Shown here piece by piece: positions 42,824 to 51,125 of a stretch of 64,000 bases of DNA. The first letter of the stretch is position 1; every line of letters begins with the position of its first letter. Below the pieces are notes generated by a model that was not told the origin of the DNA, made no database searches, and saw only the letters and a list, made by a program, of their open reading frames with translations. The position numbers and the translations under genes were made by a program. This DNA is from Paenibacillus sp. FSL K6-1096 (GTDB taxonomy: Bacteria > Bacillota > Bacilli > Paenibacillales > Paenibacillaceae): positions 5,456,001 through 5,520,000 of the forward strand of contig NZ_CP150274.1 in NCBI RefSeq assembly GCF_037977055.1. The letters are read 5' to 3'.

Positions 42824-43279
42824 CTAGAGCATAGCCTTGAAGGAATGGCGGATCACATCGCCGCGGCTGATGATGCCGACCAGCACGTGGTTGCGTTCGA
42901 CGGGGACTTTTTTGATCTGTTTTTTGCCGAGGATGGTGGCGATCCGTTCAATGTCTTCTTCCGCGTGCACCGTGATGACTTTCTTCTTCGCAATGGCCAT
43001 GACGTTCAGGTTCAGCAGCTTCCGCGCCCGCTCCTCAAACAGATCATTGTCTCCAACGAACACATTAATCTGAAAAAAAGAATCCACAATCAGATCCTCA
43101 TGCCTGCCAATATAGCGCATAATATCCCCGTCGCTGAGGTAGGCAACAATCTCGTTCCGGTCATTCACGACAGGCATTCCGCTGATCCGGTGAGCGATAC
43201 ACTTCTCGATAAAAGTCCGCACAGTGTCTTCCTGCTTGACCTTGTAGACCTGGCGGATCATAAATTCATGGGCCTTCAT
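42824..43279 (-). CDS. CBS-domain pair protein
   Basis: This 151-residue protein consists of two CBS motifs (about 5-60, with RHRISGMPVVNDRNEIVAYL-type core and SDGDIMRYIG; and about 85-145, with KKVPVERNHVLVGIISRGDV). Such pairs bind adenine nucleotides. There is no attached enzyme domain, so it is a free-standing nucleotide sensor. ATG 43279 follows AGGGGGAACGTCC. The divergent MarR gene shares an intergenic palindrome with it. Confidence 0.88.
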   Translation of the reverse strand: MKAHEFMIRQVYKVKQEDTVRTFIEKCIAHRISGMPVVNDRNEIVAYLSDGDIMRYIGRHEDLIVDSFFQINVFVGDNDLFEERARKLLNLNVMAIAKKKVITVHAEEDIERIATILGKKQIKKVPVERNHVLVGIISRGDVIRHSFKAML

Positions 43280-43319
43280 GGACGTTCCCCCTGGCATAAA
43301 TCTCTTGCACAAAAATAAG

Positions 43320-43349
43320 TTGTATCATGAAAGTATATACTTGTATTAT
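43320..43349 (+). promoter_or_regulatory. Candidate promoter of the MarR gene
   Basis: TTGTAT and TATTAT are separated by 18 bp; the -10 lies inside the palindrome at 43339. Confidence 0.45.
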
Positions 43350-43355
43350 ACAAGT
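43339..43355. promoter_or_regulatory. MarR operator candidate
   Basis: ACTTGTAT-T-ATACAAGT is a perfect 17-bp palindrome between the divergent CBS and MarR genes, the size and symmetry of typical MarR sites. It overlaps the MarR promoter -10. Confidence 0.65.
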
Positions 43356-43400
43356 GGAAAGAGTAAAGTCAATGAATAAAAGAGAAGAGGGGCAACCGGC

Positions 43401-43835
43401 ATGGACAAACATTCAATCGAGACAATAGAGCTGGAAATGGCGGTTCTGTTTCGCCGTCTCACTTCGATTACCACGTTCAAAAAAATCGGCAATCTGGACC
43501 GTGCGGCCTACCTGCTGCTGCATCACATTGCATATCGTGAGGGAACTGCCGGGATTAAGGCAATCTCCGATGAGTTTCAGCTGGATATTTCTACGGTCAG
43601 CCGGCAGGCTGCCTCACTGGAGAGTAAGGGATTCATCACCCGGGTACCGGACCCTGTTGACGGGCGGGCTTATTCGCTGCAGATTACGGAGACGGGCCAA
43701 GCGAGTCTTGAGGAGAACCAGCAGGTCCGGCAGGAGATGATCTCTCAATTGCTCAGCGGCTGGTCGGAGGAAGAGGGGCATCTGTTCGGCGAGCTGCTGC
43801 GGAAGTTCAATGCAGCTTTTCTGGAAGAGGGCTGA
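43401..43835 (+). CDS. MarR-family transcriptional regulator
   Basis: This 144-residue protein has the MarR winged-helix domain: helix-turn-helix IKAISDEFQLDISTVSRQAA (about 52-71) and wing GFITRVPDPVDGRAYSLQIT (about 77-96, with the conserved D-R). ATG 43401 follows AGAGAAGAGGGG. It probably represses itself and perhaps the CBS gene through the palindrome at 43339. Confidence 0.9.
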   Translation: MDKHSIETIELEMAVLFRRLTSITTFKKIGNLDRAAYLLLHHIAYREGTAGIKAISDEFQLDISTVSRQAASLESKGFITRVPDPVDGRAYSLQITETGQASLEENQQVRQEMISQLLSGWSEEEGHLFGELLRKFNAAFLEEG

Positions 43836-43943
43836 TAGGGTAGCCTAATGTATCAGAAAGTGCTTACGTAACTGAGGGGCCGGGAGGGGAAAAGAACCGG
43901 GCCAGGAGAGTTGTGAAGGTTACCCGGCCCGGAAGTGTTCTAT

Positions 43944-44120
43944 TGTATTTTGTACAGTCAGATGAGCCGGAAAGGCTCCATTTCAGCCCGCGATTGAACT
44001 TCGTACATTAGATTTTTGTGATACAGCCTGAACCGGACGAATTTGCAGAATTCTATTGCAGCAAATACAGCAGAATGTGTTTTTAGAGGCTTTTACACAG
44101 ATTCTGCTGTATAAAATACA
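43944..44120. repeat. Phased palindrome array, type G (3-4 degenerate copies)
   Basis: Palindromic centres lie at about 44114 (TGTAT-AAA-ATACA, perfect), 44063 (GCAGCAAATACAG) and 43950 (TGTATTTTGTACA). The first two are 51 bp apart. A degenerate core near 44012 would give steps of 62 and 51. It lies in the gene-free stretch 43836-44158 between the MarR gene and the amidase gene. A GC-rich inverted repeat (CCGGGCC at 43897, GGCCCGG at 43926) precedes it. Confidence 0.6.
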
Positions 44121-44158
44121 ACCACCTGCTTCATTCCCGCTCCAGGCTCGAACAAGCA

Positions 44159-45664
44159 TCAGGCAAATCCCGGATTCCCCGTCATCCCCACCCACAGCGG
44201 GGACTGCTCCAGAGCGGCGGCGAGCTGCAGCAGCAGGTCCTCGCGCCCCTTGGCGGCCATGACCTGGACCCCGATCGGCATGCCCTCCGGCGTAAGATGC
44301 AGCGGAACGCTCATGGCCGGCTGGCCGGTCAGGTTGGCAAGCTGGGTGAACGGTGTGTACGTCAGGCTTGGCTCGAACATCTCGTAGATCATCCGCCGCT
44401 GCGCATCCTTCGGAAGTCCGCTCACCTGCATCAGCTCGCTAATTTCCTCCGCGTTCTGGGTCAGCTCCCCGACCTTCGGCGCGGAGTCGGCATTGGCCGG
44501 GGTAATGTACAGATCGAAGCGGTCCATCAGCGCGGCCATCTGGGCAGCAGCTACGTCCCATTCGTGCAGACTGTGCACGAATTCTGCCGCCGACACCTGC
44601 TTCCCGGCCTCGGCCAGCACCCAGGTGACAATATCCACTTCCTCTGCCCGTATCGTCCGGCCCATCGCGCTCTCCAGCGAGAGGAACATCGCGGACACCT
44701 CTCCGGCATTCATCGTATAGTAGTTATCCATCAGCCGCACCCCGTTGACCGGGCTTAGCTTCTCCTCTACCTCACAGCCTTCGGCCTCCAGCCACTTGAC
44801 CGTCTTCAGCACGGCCTTCACCGCCTCGGCGGATACCGGTGTTCCCACCGGCGAAGCGGTGGTGAAGGCAATCCGCAGCTTCCGCCGGGCCGGCTTCCGC
44901 AGATCATCCAGGTAGACCCCCGGATACAGCGGGGTCTGAAAAGCCGCTTCCGGCTGCACCACCTGCAGCAGATCCAGCATTGCCGCGCTGTCCCGCACCG
45001 TCCGTGTCAGCGCGAAATCGATGGACGCCCCCTGCCACTGGCGTCCCACCCCCGGGCCGACCGGCGTGCGCCCGCGCGTCGGCTTCAGCCCGAACAGGCC
45101 GGTGAACGAGGCCGGTATGCGGATGGAGCCGCCGCCGTCACTGGCTCCGGCGGCGGGAACGATCCCGGCGGCCACTGCGGCCGCCGCCCCCCCGCTGGAG
45201 CCGCCGGGCGAATAAGCGGGATTCCACGGGTTGCGCGCCGGGCCGTGAAGCAGGGGCTCGGTGATATTTTTGAGGCCGAATTCAGGCGTGTTCGTGTGAC
45301 CGAGCGGAATGAAGCCGCCGCGCCGGATGCGGGCTACATAATTGGAGTCCCGCTTGGCCATATTGTCCTTCATCAGCAGCGCGCCGGAGGTCAGCGGTTC
45401 GCCGCCGAGCGCCTGCGAGATATCCTTCAGCAGAAAGGGGACGCCGGCGAACGGGCGGGACGTATCCCCGGGATCAAGGGGCATCTCCGCAGCCTCCTTC
45501 AGCGCGGCCTCCCGGCGGGTGCGCACCACCGCATTCAGCAGCGGATTCACTTCATCCAGCCGGGCGAAGGCGGCTTCGACAAGCTCCCGGGGAGACACCT
45601 CCCGCGCCTTCACCAGGGCGGCCAGCCCCAGGGCATCATAACCCGAATAAGCAGAGAACGGCAT
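44159..45664 (-). CDS. Amidase-signature enzyme
   Basis: This 501-residue amide hydrolase has the Ser-cisSer-Lys triad of the amidase signature family: Lys80 in VPFLLKDIS, Ser156 in YSPGGSSGG, and nucleophile Ser180 in ASDGGGSIRIPAS. Length and motif order fit the group that includes 6-aminohexanoate cyclic-dimer hydrolase-like amidases. It lacks GatA context, so it is not the tRNA amidotransferase. The natural substrate is unknown. ATG 45664 follows AAAGAGG. Confidence 0.9.
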   Translation of the reverse strand: MPFSAYSGYDALGLAALVKAREVSPRELVEAAFARLDEVNPLLNAVVRTRREAALKEAAEMPLDPGDTSRPFAGVPFLLKDISQALGGEPLTSGALLMKDNMAKRDSNYVARIRRGGFIPLGHTNTPEFGLKNITEPLLHGPARNPWNPAYSPGGSSGGAAAAVAAGIVPAAGASDGGGSIRIPASFTGLFGLKPTRGRTPVGPGVGRQWQGASIDFALTRTVRDSAAMLDLLQVVQPEAAFQTPLYPGVYLDDLRKPARRKLRIAFTTASPVGTPVSAEAVKAVLKTVKWLEAEGCEVEEKLSPVNGVRLMDNYYTMNAGEVSAMFLSLESAMGRTIRAEEVDIVTWVLAEAGKQVSAAEFVHSLHEWDVAAAQMAALMDRFDLYITPANADSAPKVGELTQNAEEISELMQVSGLPKDAQRRMIYEMFEPSLTYTPFTQLANLTGQPAMSVPLHLTPEGMPIGVQVMAAKGREDLLLQLAAALEQSPLWVGMTGNPGFA

Positions 45665-45775
45665 AGAAATAACCTCTTTCCGGCAGGAACAGGCAGGCGA
45701 ATTAGCGGTTAAGCTATTGCTGCAGTCTCGCGTATAATAATTAGTTAGTTGTGTTTACAGGATGGCAGAGGCTTT

Positions 45776-46357
45776 TCAAGTACGGTCTTCCGTCAAATAT
45801 TGTTTGACCGGAGGAGGCGTGTAACCGGCCAGCTGGCGCAGAATGCCCTCCGGCGTGACATCGTTCAGCATGATGGAGTGATGCTTCTCCTGCAAGAATT
45901 TTTCCCGGACCATGTTATCAAAAAGCGCAATCAGCGGATCATAATAATGATTCACATTAAGCAGTCCGCAGGGCTTCTGATGCAGGCCGAGCTGCGCCCA
46001 GGTGAAGATCTCGAAATACTCCTCCATCGTGCCCGGCCCGCCCGGCAGGGCGATGAACCCGTCTGCCAGCTCAGACATCTTAAGCTTCCGTTCGTGCATA
46101 GAGTCAACCATAATCAGCTCCGTCAGTCGGGTATGCTCGATCTCCCGCTGCTTCAGGAAATGCGGCAGCACCCCGATCACCCGCCCTCCGGCCTGCATCA
46201 CACTATCTGCCACCGCGCCCATCAGGCCGACCGTAGCCCCGCCGTAGATCAGCGTAAGATTGCGGGCAGCCAGTTTCTTGCCGAGCTGAATGGCGCATTC
46301 CTTGTACACGGGCGAAGCCCCTTCACTGGAGCCGCAGAATACAGCTATACTTTTCAT
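45776..46357 (-). CDS. LOG-family protein (TIGR00730), probable nucleoside 5'-monophosphate phosphoribohydrolase
   Basis: This 193-residue Rossmann-like protein carries the family signature PGGPGTMEE at 105-113 and the upstream MHERKLKM (Arg90/Lys91). This family hydrolyses the N-glycosidic bond of (cytokinin-type) nucleoside monophosphates and was once mis-named lysine decarboxylase. It is monocistronic, in the space between the amidase and the divergent YukJ-like gene. Confidence 0.93.
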   Translation of the reverse strand: MKSIAVFCGSSEGASPVYKECAIQLGKKLAARNLTLIYGGATVGLMGAVADSVMQAGGRVIGVLPHFLKQREIEHTRLTELIMVDSMHERKLKMSELADGFIALPGGPGTMEEYFEIFTWAQLGLHQKPCGLLNVNHYYDPLIALFDNMVREKFLQEKHHSIMLNDVTPEGILRQLAGYTPPPVKQYLTEDRT

Positions 46358-46467
46358 AAAGATGCTGACACTCCTTTGCCAAAGTTTATGTAACTATATC
46401 CAAGATACCACACGAGGCCGTGAGGTTGAAACTTTCACTGCAACAGCTACAGAAGGAGATGATCAAT

Positions 46468-47133
46468 ATGCCGCTTAATCCATACGGAGTGTTGAAAGGA
46501 ACCATCATCAAAGGTACACCTGCACCCCCCTCGGGGAACCGTACCGCGCATTATCAGGCAGTGGTCCGGGCTGCCGGTACATACTACACATTAGCGATCA
46601 ACGTTCTGTCCAGAGAAAAGCCTTCGGAACTGCTATATCTGGTTGGTGATCAGTTCAGAGCGGAGCAGCTTACCCATCTGCAGAGTCTGGAGAACGGAGT
46701 CACTATCATTGACGAATCCAACCGGGAGGATATTGCCTTGGACTACATCCGCGGAGGATTGTTTGACCCTGCCAAGATGGTTGCCCTTCCCTACCACGCA
46801 GACGGTCCGGATAATGATCTGAATGAGAAGGTCGATACCTACCTTGGACGCGCCATCCGAGATAAGACAGCCACTATCTACGCATTCGGCGAAATGTTTC
46901 CGGGCGGTGTACACGACATTCATATGAATCAAGGTAACGTTGAAAAATACAGAGCAGACGACGGCATCTGGCAGGATGGCGGAATCGTGATTCATTTCGG
47001 GCGGGAGAACAAATGGCAGGGCCTGTTCCTCGCCTTCCAGTCACAATCCTGGTGTACCGACAACCGAGGGCATAAGTTACGTCCGGTCAGTGAATGCAAT
47101 CACCTGACTCCGAACCTTGGCGAGACGCATTGA
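46468..47133 (+). CDS. YukJ-like protein (DUF2278)
   Basis: This 221-residue protein begins with the family opening MPLNPYGVLKGTIIKG and contains DIHMNQGN and the acid-rich region GIWQDGGIVIHF, in line with DUF2278/YukJ proteins of unknown function. ATG 46468 is preferred (GAAGGAG, 10 bases upstream) over the in-frame ATG at 46459, which touches that site. The stop codon overlaps the -35 of the tyrS leader promoter. Confidence 0.82.
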   Translation: MPLNPYGVLKGTIIKGTPAPPSGNRTAHYQAVVRAAGTYYTLAINVLSREKPSELLYLVGDQFRAEQLTHLQSLENGVTIIDESNREDIALDYIRGGLFDPAKMVALPYHADGPDNDLNEKVDTYLGRAIRDKTATIYAFGEMFPGGVHDIHMNQGNVEKYRADDGIWQDGGIVIHFGRENKWQGLFLAFQSQSWCTDNRGHKLRPVSECNHLTPNLGETH

Positions 47134-47158
47134 CAACCATTTCTGAAGCGGCTATACT
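47130..47158 (+). promoter_or_regulatory. Sigma-A promoter of the tyrS T-box leader
   Basis: TTGACA and TATACT are separated by exactly 17 bp. The -35 shares bases with the TGA stop of the YukJ-like gene. Confidence 0.85.
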
Positions 47159-47164
47159 TTCTGT

Positions 47165-47433
47165 AATCTTATAGTTGGTATACGTTGAACGAGCCAGTAG
47201 CAGCCTTGTCCCTGTTCCCAGAGAGCCGGGGGTCGATGGAACCCGGTACACACAAGCGGACTGCGAATTACGCCTCGGGAGTATCTTGGGTAATGCCAAG
47301 CGGAGCTAAGCGAACGATAACTCGCCTGAGAGTGGTACGGACCTGCGTGCATATGGTCTGTGCAATTTGGGTGGTAACACGGTTAATACTAATCGTCCCT
47401 GTGTCTGAATAGACAAGGGGCGATTTTTTTGTT
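47165..47433 (+). ncRNA. Tyrosine T-box riboswitch with leader terminator
   Basis: The leader has the conserved T-box sequence TGGGTGGTAACACGG (47368-47382). The specifier loop carries GCGAATTACGCC, with the Tyr codon TAC at 47269-47271. A terminator with stem AATCGTCCCT...GGGGCGATT and seven T ends at about 47431. Uncharged tRNA-Tyr binding would favour the antiterminator and let tyrS be transcribed. It lies 120 bp before tyrS, and it accounts for the gene-free stretch 47134-47552. Confidence 0.93.
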
Positions 47434-47552
47434 GCTGTGTAGCTGTGTTATCGGCTTGGCGCGTGCTCGGGCTTCTGTGGCTGATTGCGGTATAGCTGTT
47501 GTTTTTTTGACGGATACCAAGGGATATAGAACTAACACCAAAGGGGCTGTAC

Positions 47553-48815
47553 ATGTTGAACATTATCGATGAGCTATTGTGGCGCGAGGCCATCAACCAG
47601 CAGACGGATGCAGACGGGCTGCGTGAATTGACAGAGAGTAAATCGGTATCGCTGTATTGCGGCGTAGACCCTACGGGCAACAGTATGCATATCGGCCACC
47701 TGATTCCGTTCATGGTGCTGCGGCGCTTCCAGCTGGCCGGCCACCGTCCGGTCATTCTGATCGGGGGAGCGACGGGAACAATCGGCGATCCGAGCGGACG
47801 CCAGAGCGAGCGCTCTTTGCAGACGTTGGAGCAGGTGCAGGAGAATGTGGACGCGCTGACGGCGCAGATGAAGAAGCTGTTCCTCACTGACAACGACAAC
47901 CAGGTCCGGCTGGTCAACAACTACGACTGGACGAAGGATATGAATGTCATTGAATTCCTGCGCGATTTCGGCAAAAACTTCAGCATCAACACGATGCTGG
48001 CCAAGGATGTAGTCGCCAGCCGTCTGGACAGCGGGATCTCGTTCACCGAGTTCTCGTACCAGATTCTGCAGTCCATTGACTACCTGCATCTGTACCAGCA
48101 TGAGGATGTGCAGCTCCAGGTTGGCGGTTCGGACCAATGGGGCAACATCACCAGCGGCCTGGATCTGATCCGCAAGAAGGAAGGCAATGAGGCCAAAGCC
48201 TTCGGCCTGACCATCCCGCTGATGCTGAAGGCGGACGGCACGAAGTTCGGCAAAACCGCCGGCGGCGCCATCTGGCTCGATCCGAAGCAGACCACGCCTT
48301 ACGAGTTCTACCAGTTCTGGGCGAACACCGATGACCGCGATGTGGTCAAATACCTGAAGTACTTCACCTTCCTGAGCAAAGAGGAGATAGAAGCGCTGGA
48401 GGAGAAGGTAGCGACCGAGCCGCATAAACGTGAGGCGCAAAAAGCACTGGCCGAGGAAATGACCCGCTTCGTGCACGGCGAAGAGCTGCTGGAGCAGGCC
48501 AAGCGCATCAGCGCGGCGCTGTTCAGCGGCGATATCCGTTCCCTGACTGCGGATGAGATCGAGGAAGGCTTTAAGGAAATGCCGACCTTCACAGCAGGCA
48601 AAGAGACGAAGAACATTGTAGACTGGCTGGTGGAACTCGGCATTGAGCCGTCCAAACGCCAGGCGCGTGAGGATATCACCAAAGGCGCAATCTCGATCAA
48701 CGGCGAGCGCGTAAATGAGCTGGAGACAGAGATTACAGCCGGGGACGCCATCGGCGGCAAGTTCATCATCGTCCGCAAGGGCAAGAAGAACTACAGCCTG
48801 GTGAAGCTGGTTTAG
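47553..48815 (+). CDS. tyrS: Tyrosyl-tRNA synthetase
   Basis: This 420-residue class I synthetase charges tRNA-Tyr. It has the HIGH motif (MHIGHL, residues 46-49), the KMSKS-equivalent KFGKT (231-235), tyrosine-binding residues around YQILQSIDYLHL and QVGGSDQWGN, and a C-terminal S4 RNA-binding domain (about 355-415, ARQAREDITKGAISINGERV-like). The length matches bacterial TyrRS. ATG 47553 follows AAAGGGG. It is controlled by the T-box upstream. Confidence 0.98.
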   Translation: MLNIIDELLWREAINQQTDADGLRELTESKSVSLYCGVDPTGNSMHIGHLIPFMVLRRFQLAGHRPVILIGGATGTIGDPSGRQSERSLQTLEQVQENVDALTAQMKKLFLTDNDNQVRLVNNYDWTKDMNVIEFLRDFGKNFSINTMLAKDVVASRLDSGISFTEFSYQILQSIDYLHLYQHEDVQLQVGGSDQWGNITSGLDLIRKKEGNEAKAFGLTIPLMLKADGTKFGKTAGGAIWLDPKQTTPYEFYQFWANTDDRDVVKYLKYFTFLSKEEIEALEEKVATEPHKREAQKALAEEMTRFVHGEELLEQAKRISAALFSGDIRSLTADEIEEGFKEMPTFTAGKETKNIVDWLVELGIEPSKRQAREDITKGAISINGERVNELETEITAGDAIGGKFIIVRKGKKNYSLVKLV

Positions 48816-48879
48816 GCGCAAGCTGACGGGGAAATTCCCGGAAGGGTTCGTACAATTCGCCGGATGTCGAGCCAGAACT

Positions 48880-49020
48880 AGAGTGGTATTAGACTGGAAC
48901 GAGGCTGAGGGTGAACTGGAACGAGGTTGATGGTGGCTAGAGTGAAATGGATGAGTTAGAGTGAGCAGATGAGTGAGATTTGGCTAGTTGAGCTAGGGTG
49001 AGAATGGTGTTAACTAACTA
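48880..49020. other. Degenerate G/T/A-rich repeat stretch after tyrS
   Basis: A 22-bp direct repeat (ACTGGAACGAGGCTGAGGGTGA at 48893, with a near copy at 48915) and looser GAGTGA/ATGAGT repeats fill the space between tyrS and its terminator. No gene is recognised. Confidence 0.5.
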
Positions 49021-49029
49021 ATGTGATTG

Positions 49030-49069
49030 GGCTATCCCGCTGTCAGCAGTGACGGGGATAGCCTTTTTT
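49030..49069 (+). terminator. Rho-independent terminator of tyrS
   Basis: GGCTATCCC and GGGATAGCC form the stem, with an inner CTGTCA/TGACGG pairing, followed by six T. Confidence 0.85.
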
Positions 49070-49134
49070 GGTGGTCGCGGGATGTAGGCTGCCGGGTGGT
49101 AGGGCGGCTCCCTATCAGTCGGGCGAGCCAAGCT

Positions 49135-49623
49135 TCAAGCCAGATAGAATATAACGCCTTTGCCGGAAGCAGCAGCCGTGCTGTAGAATTGCCGGATGTC
49201 TGTGAAGAACTGGAGCAGGTAGGCGAAGAATTCGTCCGCGTCATCGTCAGACACCGAATCAGGGTCCAGCGGGTAGACCTCCTCCTCAGCCATGGTCTGG
49301 AAATCGTACCGCTGGCGCAACTCTGCCTCATCCAGCCCGGAGATCGCCGCAAGCGCTTCAGCCACTTGTTCGGCGCGCAGGGCGAAGGCTCCGTAGCTGC
49401 CGAACTCAAGGCCCTGATCCGAGTGCAGCGGAACCACATAACCCAGCGGGGCCGGCCCGTCCGATATATCTCCGCAGAGCAGGTAGTGAATCGCTTCCCA
49501 GGACCGGTCGATGTCCAGCCCGGGGTATGCGTTCACATCCAGGCTCTCCAACTTGATACTGCCTGCCGCAATCTGCTCAACAAGCTCATCCTCCGCTGCA
49601 AAATAATGTCCGCGTATCGCCAT
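49135..49623 (-). CDS. DUF1877-like (YfbM-type) protein
   Basis: This 162-residue acidic protein starts MAIRGHYFAAEDELVEQIAA and contains WEAIHYLLCGD and YVLP-like segments typical of the DUF1877/YfbM family, whose function is unknown. It has no signal peptide or membrane segment. It lies 43 bp after the small protein gene on the same strand and probably forms a two-gene unit with it. Confidence 0.7.
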   Translation of the reverse strand: MAIRGHYFAAEDELVEQIAAGSIKLESLDVNAYPGLDIDRSWEAIHYLLCGDISDGPAPLGYVVPLHSDQGLEFGSYGAFALRAEQVAEALAAISGLDEAELRQRYDFQTMAEEEVYPLDPDSVSDDDADEFFAYLLQFFTDIRQFYSTAAASGKGVIFYLA

Positions 49624-49665
49624 AGTGTCGCCATCCTTCCATTATTGTGTTGTGAGTTCAGCCGC

Positions 49666-49851
49666 TTAATCCTCCAGCAGCGCAAGCTGGTCTTCCAGTT
49701 CAGCAATCTGCGCCCGCAGGGCTGCTGCCCGGGGTTCATCCTGAGCCTCCACCGCCATTGCCAGTTCGTCCGAAGCCTGGCCGAGCTGATATTCCAGATA
49801 CGTGTAATCCGATGCGGCGGCAGGGTGGCTGGAGCGCTGGGAATAAGTCAT
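49666..49851 (-). CDS. Small acidic protein, predicted helical
   Basis: This is a 61-residue protein, MTYSQRSSHP followed by helix-forming heptad-like sequence (YLEYQLGQASDELAMAVEAQ; AAALRAQIAELEDQLALLED), consistent with a short coiled coil. The ATG at 49851 follows AAAGGATGAG at 7 bases; an in-frame ATG four codons earlier overlaps that site. It may be a partner or chaperone of the DUF1877-like protein, but no function is known. Confidence 0.6.
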   Translation of the reverse strand: MTYSQRSSHPAAASDYTYLEYQLGQASDELAMAVEAQDEPRAAALRAQIAELEDQLALLED

Positions 49852-50076
49852 AATGAGGCTCATCCTTTCGGGGTTCTATGTTATATTCATAATACAGGCT
49901 TCACAGGAGCGGCTCAACCCCGCTTCAGAAAGGGGGCGGTGACACGCAGGCTGCGACATTGTTCACAGACAATGAGCCGGGTTCTGGTTTTACCATAGGA
50001 AGTATTGAAAATGATAGTTTATTTTTCAGTAACAGGAGGCGGGGCCAATCCCCGCAAAGGAAGGTTGATATACATA

Positions 50077-51108
50077 ATGTTTGCTGTATCATTTAACACA
50101 CTGGACGAAGCCGGACGCCATCTGCAAGAGCTGGACAGCAGCCGGGGACTGGTGCTGTTCGCTTCGGCGGCGGCTGTCCGGGAATTGTCTCAACATGCCC
50201 CCTCCAGGGCGGTCTTATGCTCCACCAAAGGCGAGTATACTCCGCAGGGCTACCGTAATGGAGTGATCACGGGGTTTGAATACGACGCAGGTCTGGCGGA
50301 TATTGTGGAAATTCTCCATCCGCCCGTGCTCAGCACCGCCCGCATGGAGGCAGCTTACCGCAAGGTGCAAGACAATACGAATGCCTTCCTGCTGCTCCTG
50401 TGTGACGGCACAGGCGGAATGGAAGAGATGCTGCTGTCCTCGCTGTACTTCATCGCCCCGCAGTTCAAAGTCGCCGGGGGCAGTGCCGCAGATGATGCGG
50501 ACGGTGAGACTTATATTTATATCGGGGACCGCCGGGTACGGAATGTGGGGATCTTTTACGATATGCCGGCCCGTACCGCCCTGATCAAGGAGAATATCTA
50601 TATTCCCGCCGGGAAGACGCTGCTGGTGACTGAAGCGGATGTATCCGGCAGAACGGTCTATTCCTTCAACGGACGTCCGGCAGCCGGGGAGTATGCCCGC
50701 GTGCTTGGCGTGCCGGAGAAGGAGCTGGTCGCGCATTTCCTGAGCAGCCCGCTGGGCAGGAGATATGAGGATGATCTGATTATCGCCTCCCCGAAGGAGG
50801 TTCGCCCGGACGGCTCGGTTACTTTTTACAGCCAGGTCATGTCCAGTACGTACGTAGAGGTGCTGAATGCGGCCGATCCGCTCGCCGTGCTGGAGGAGAC
50901 ACTGGGCGGCAGCCCGTTCAAGCCCTCCTTCGTCCTCAATATTAATTGTACGCTGCGGGACGAGTTATTTAGGCGGGAAGGCCTATGGGCGGATTTCGAC
51001 CAGGCTATGCTCGGCTTCTGCAGCAACACGACAGGCTTCATCAGCTACGGAGAGCAGTATTATACCAAGCACGCCAACCAGACGATGATTCTGCTGCTGG
51101 TTGAATAA
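50077..51108 (+). CDS. FIST-domain sensory protein
   Basis: This 343-residue cytoplasmic protein has a FIST_N domain (about 20-190, ending VGIFYDMPARTALI) and a FIST_C domain (about 205-340, with YARVLGVPEKEL, FVLNINCTLRDELF and LGFCSNTTGFISYGEQYY). FIST domains bind small ligands and occur in signal-transduction proteins. ATG 50077 is chosen because the preceding 24 codons have no clear binding site and GGAAGG lies 12 bases before it. The soluble chemoreceptor gene begins 17 bp downstream, which implies one signalling unit. Confidence 0.85.
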   Translation: MFAVSFNTLDEAGRHLQELDSSRGLVLFASAAAVRELSQHAPSRAVLCSTKGEYTPQGYRNGVITGFEYDAGLADIVEILHPPVLSTARMEAAYRKVQDNTNAFLLLLCDGTGGMEEMLLSSLYFIAPQFKVAGGSAADDADGETYIYIGDRRVRNVGIFYDMPARTALIKENIYIPAGKTLLVTEADVSGRTVYSFNGRPAAGEYARVLGVPEKELVAHFLSSPLGRRYEDDLIIASPKEVRPDGSVTFYSQVMSSTYVEVLNAADPLAVLEETLGGSPFKPSFVLNINCTLRDELFRREGLWADFDQAMLGFCSNTTGFISYGEQYYTKHANQTMILLLVE

Positions 51109-51125
51109 GGGAGAGTTGAACAAGA

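Noticed and set aside
47574..48821. 415-codon open frame antisense to tyrS
   Set aside because: It is the shadow of the highly biased tyrS codon usage; tyrS itself has full motifs and a T-box.
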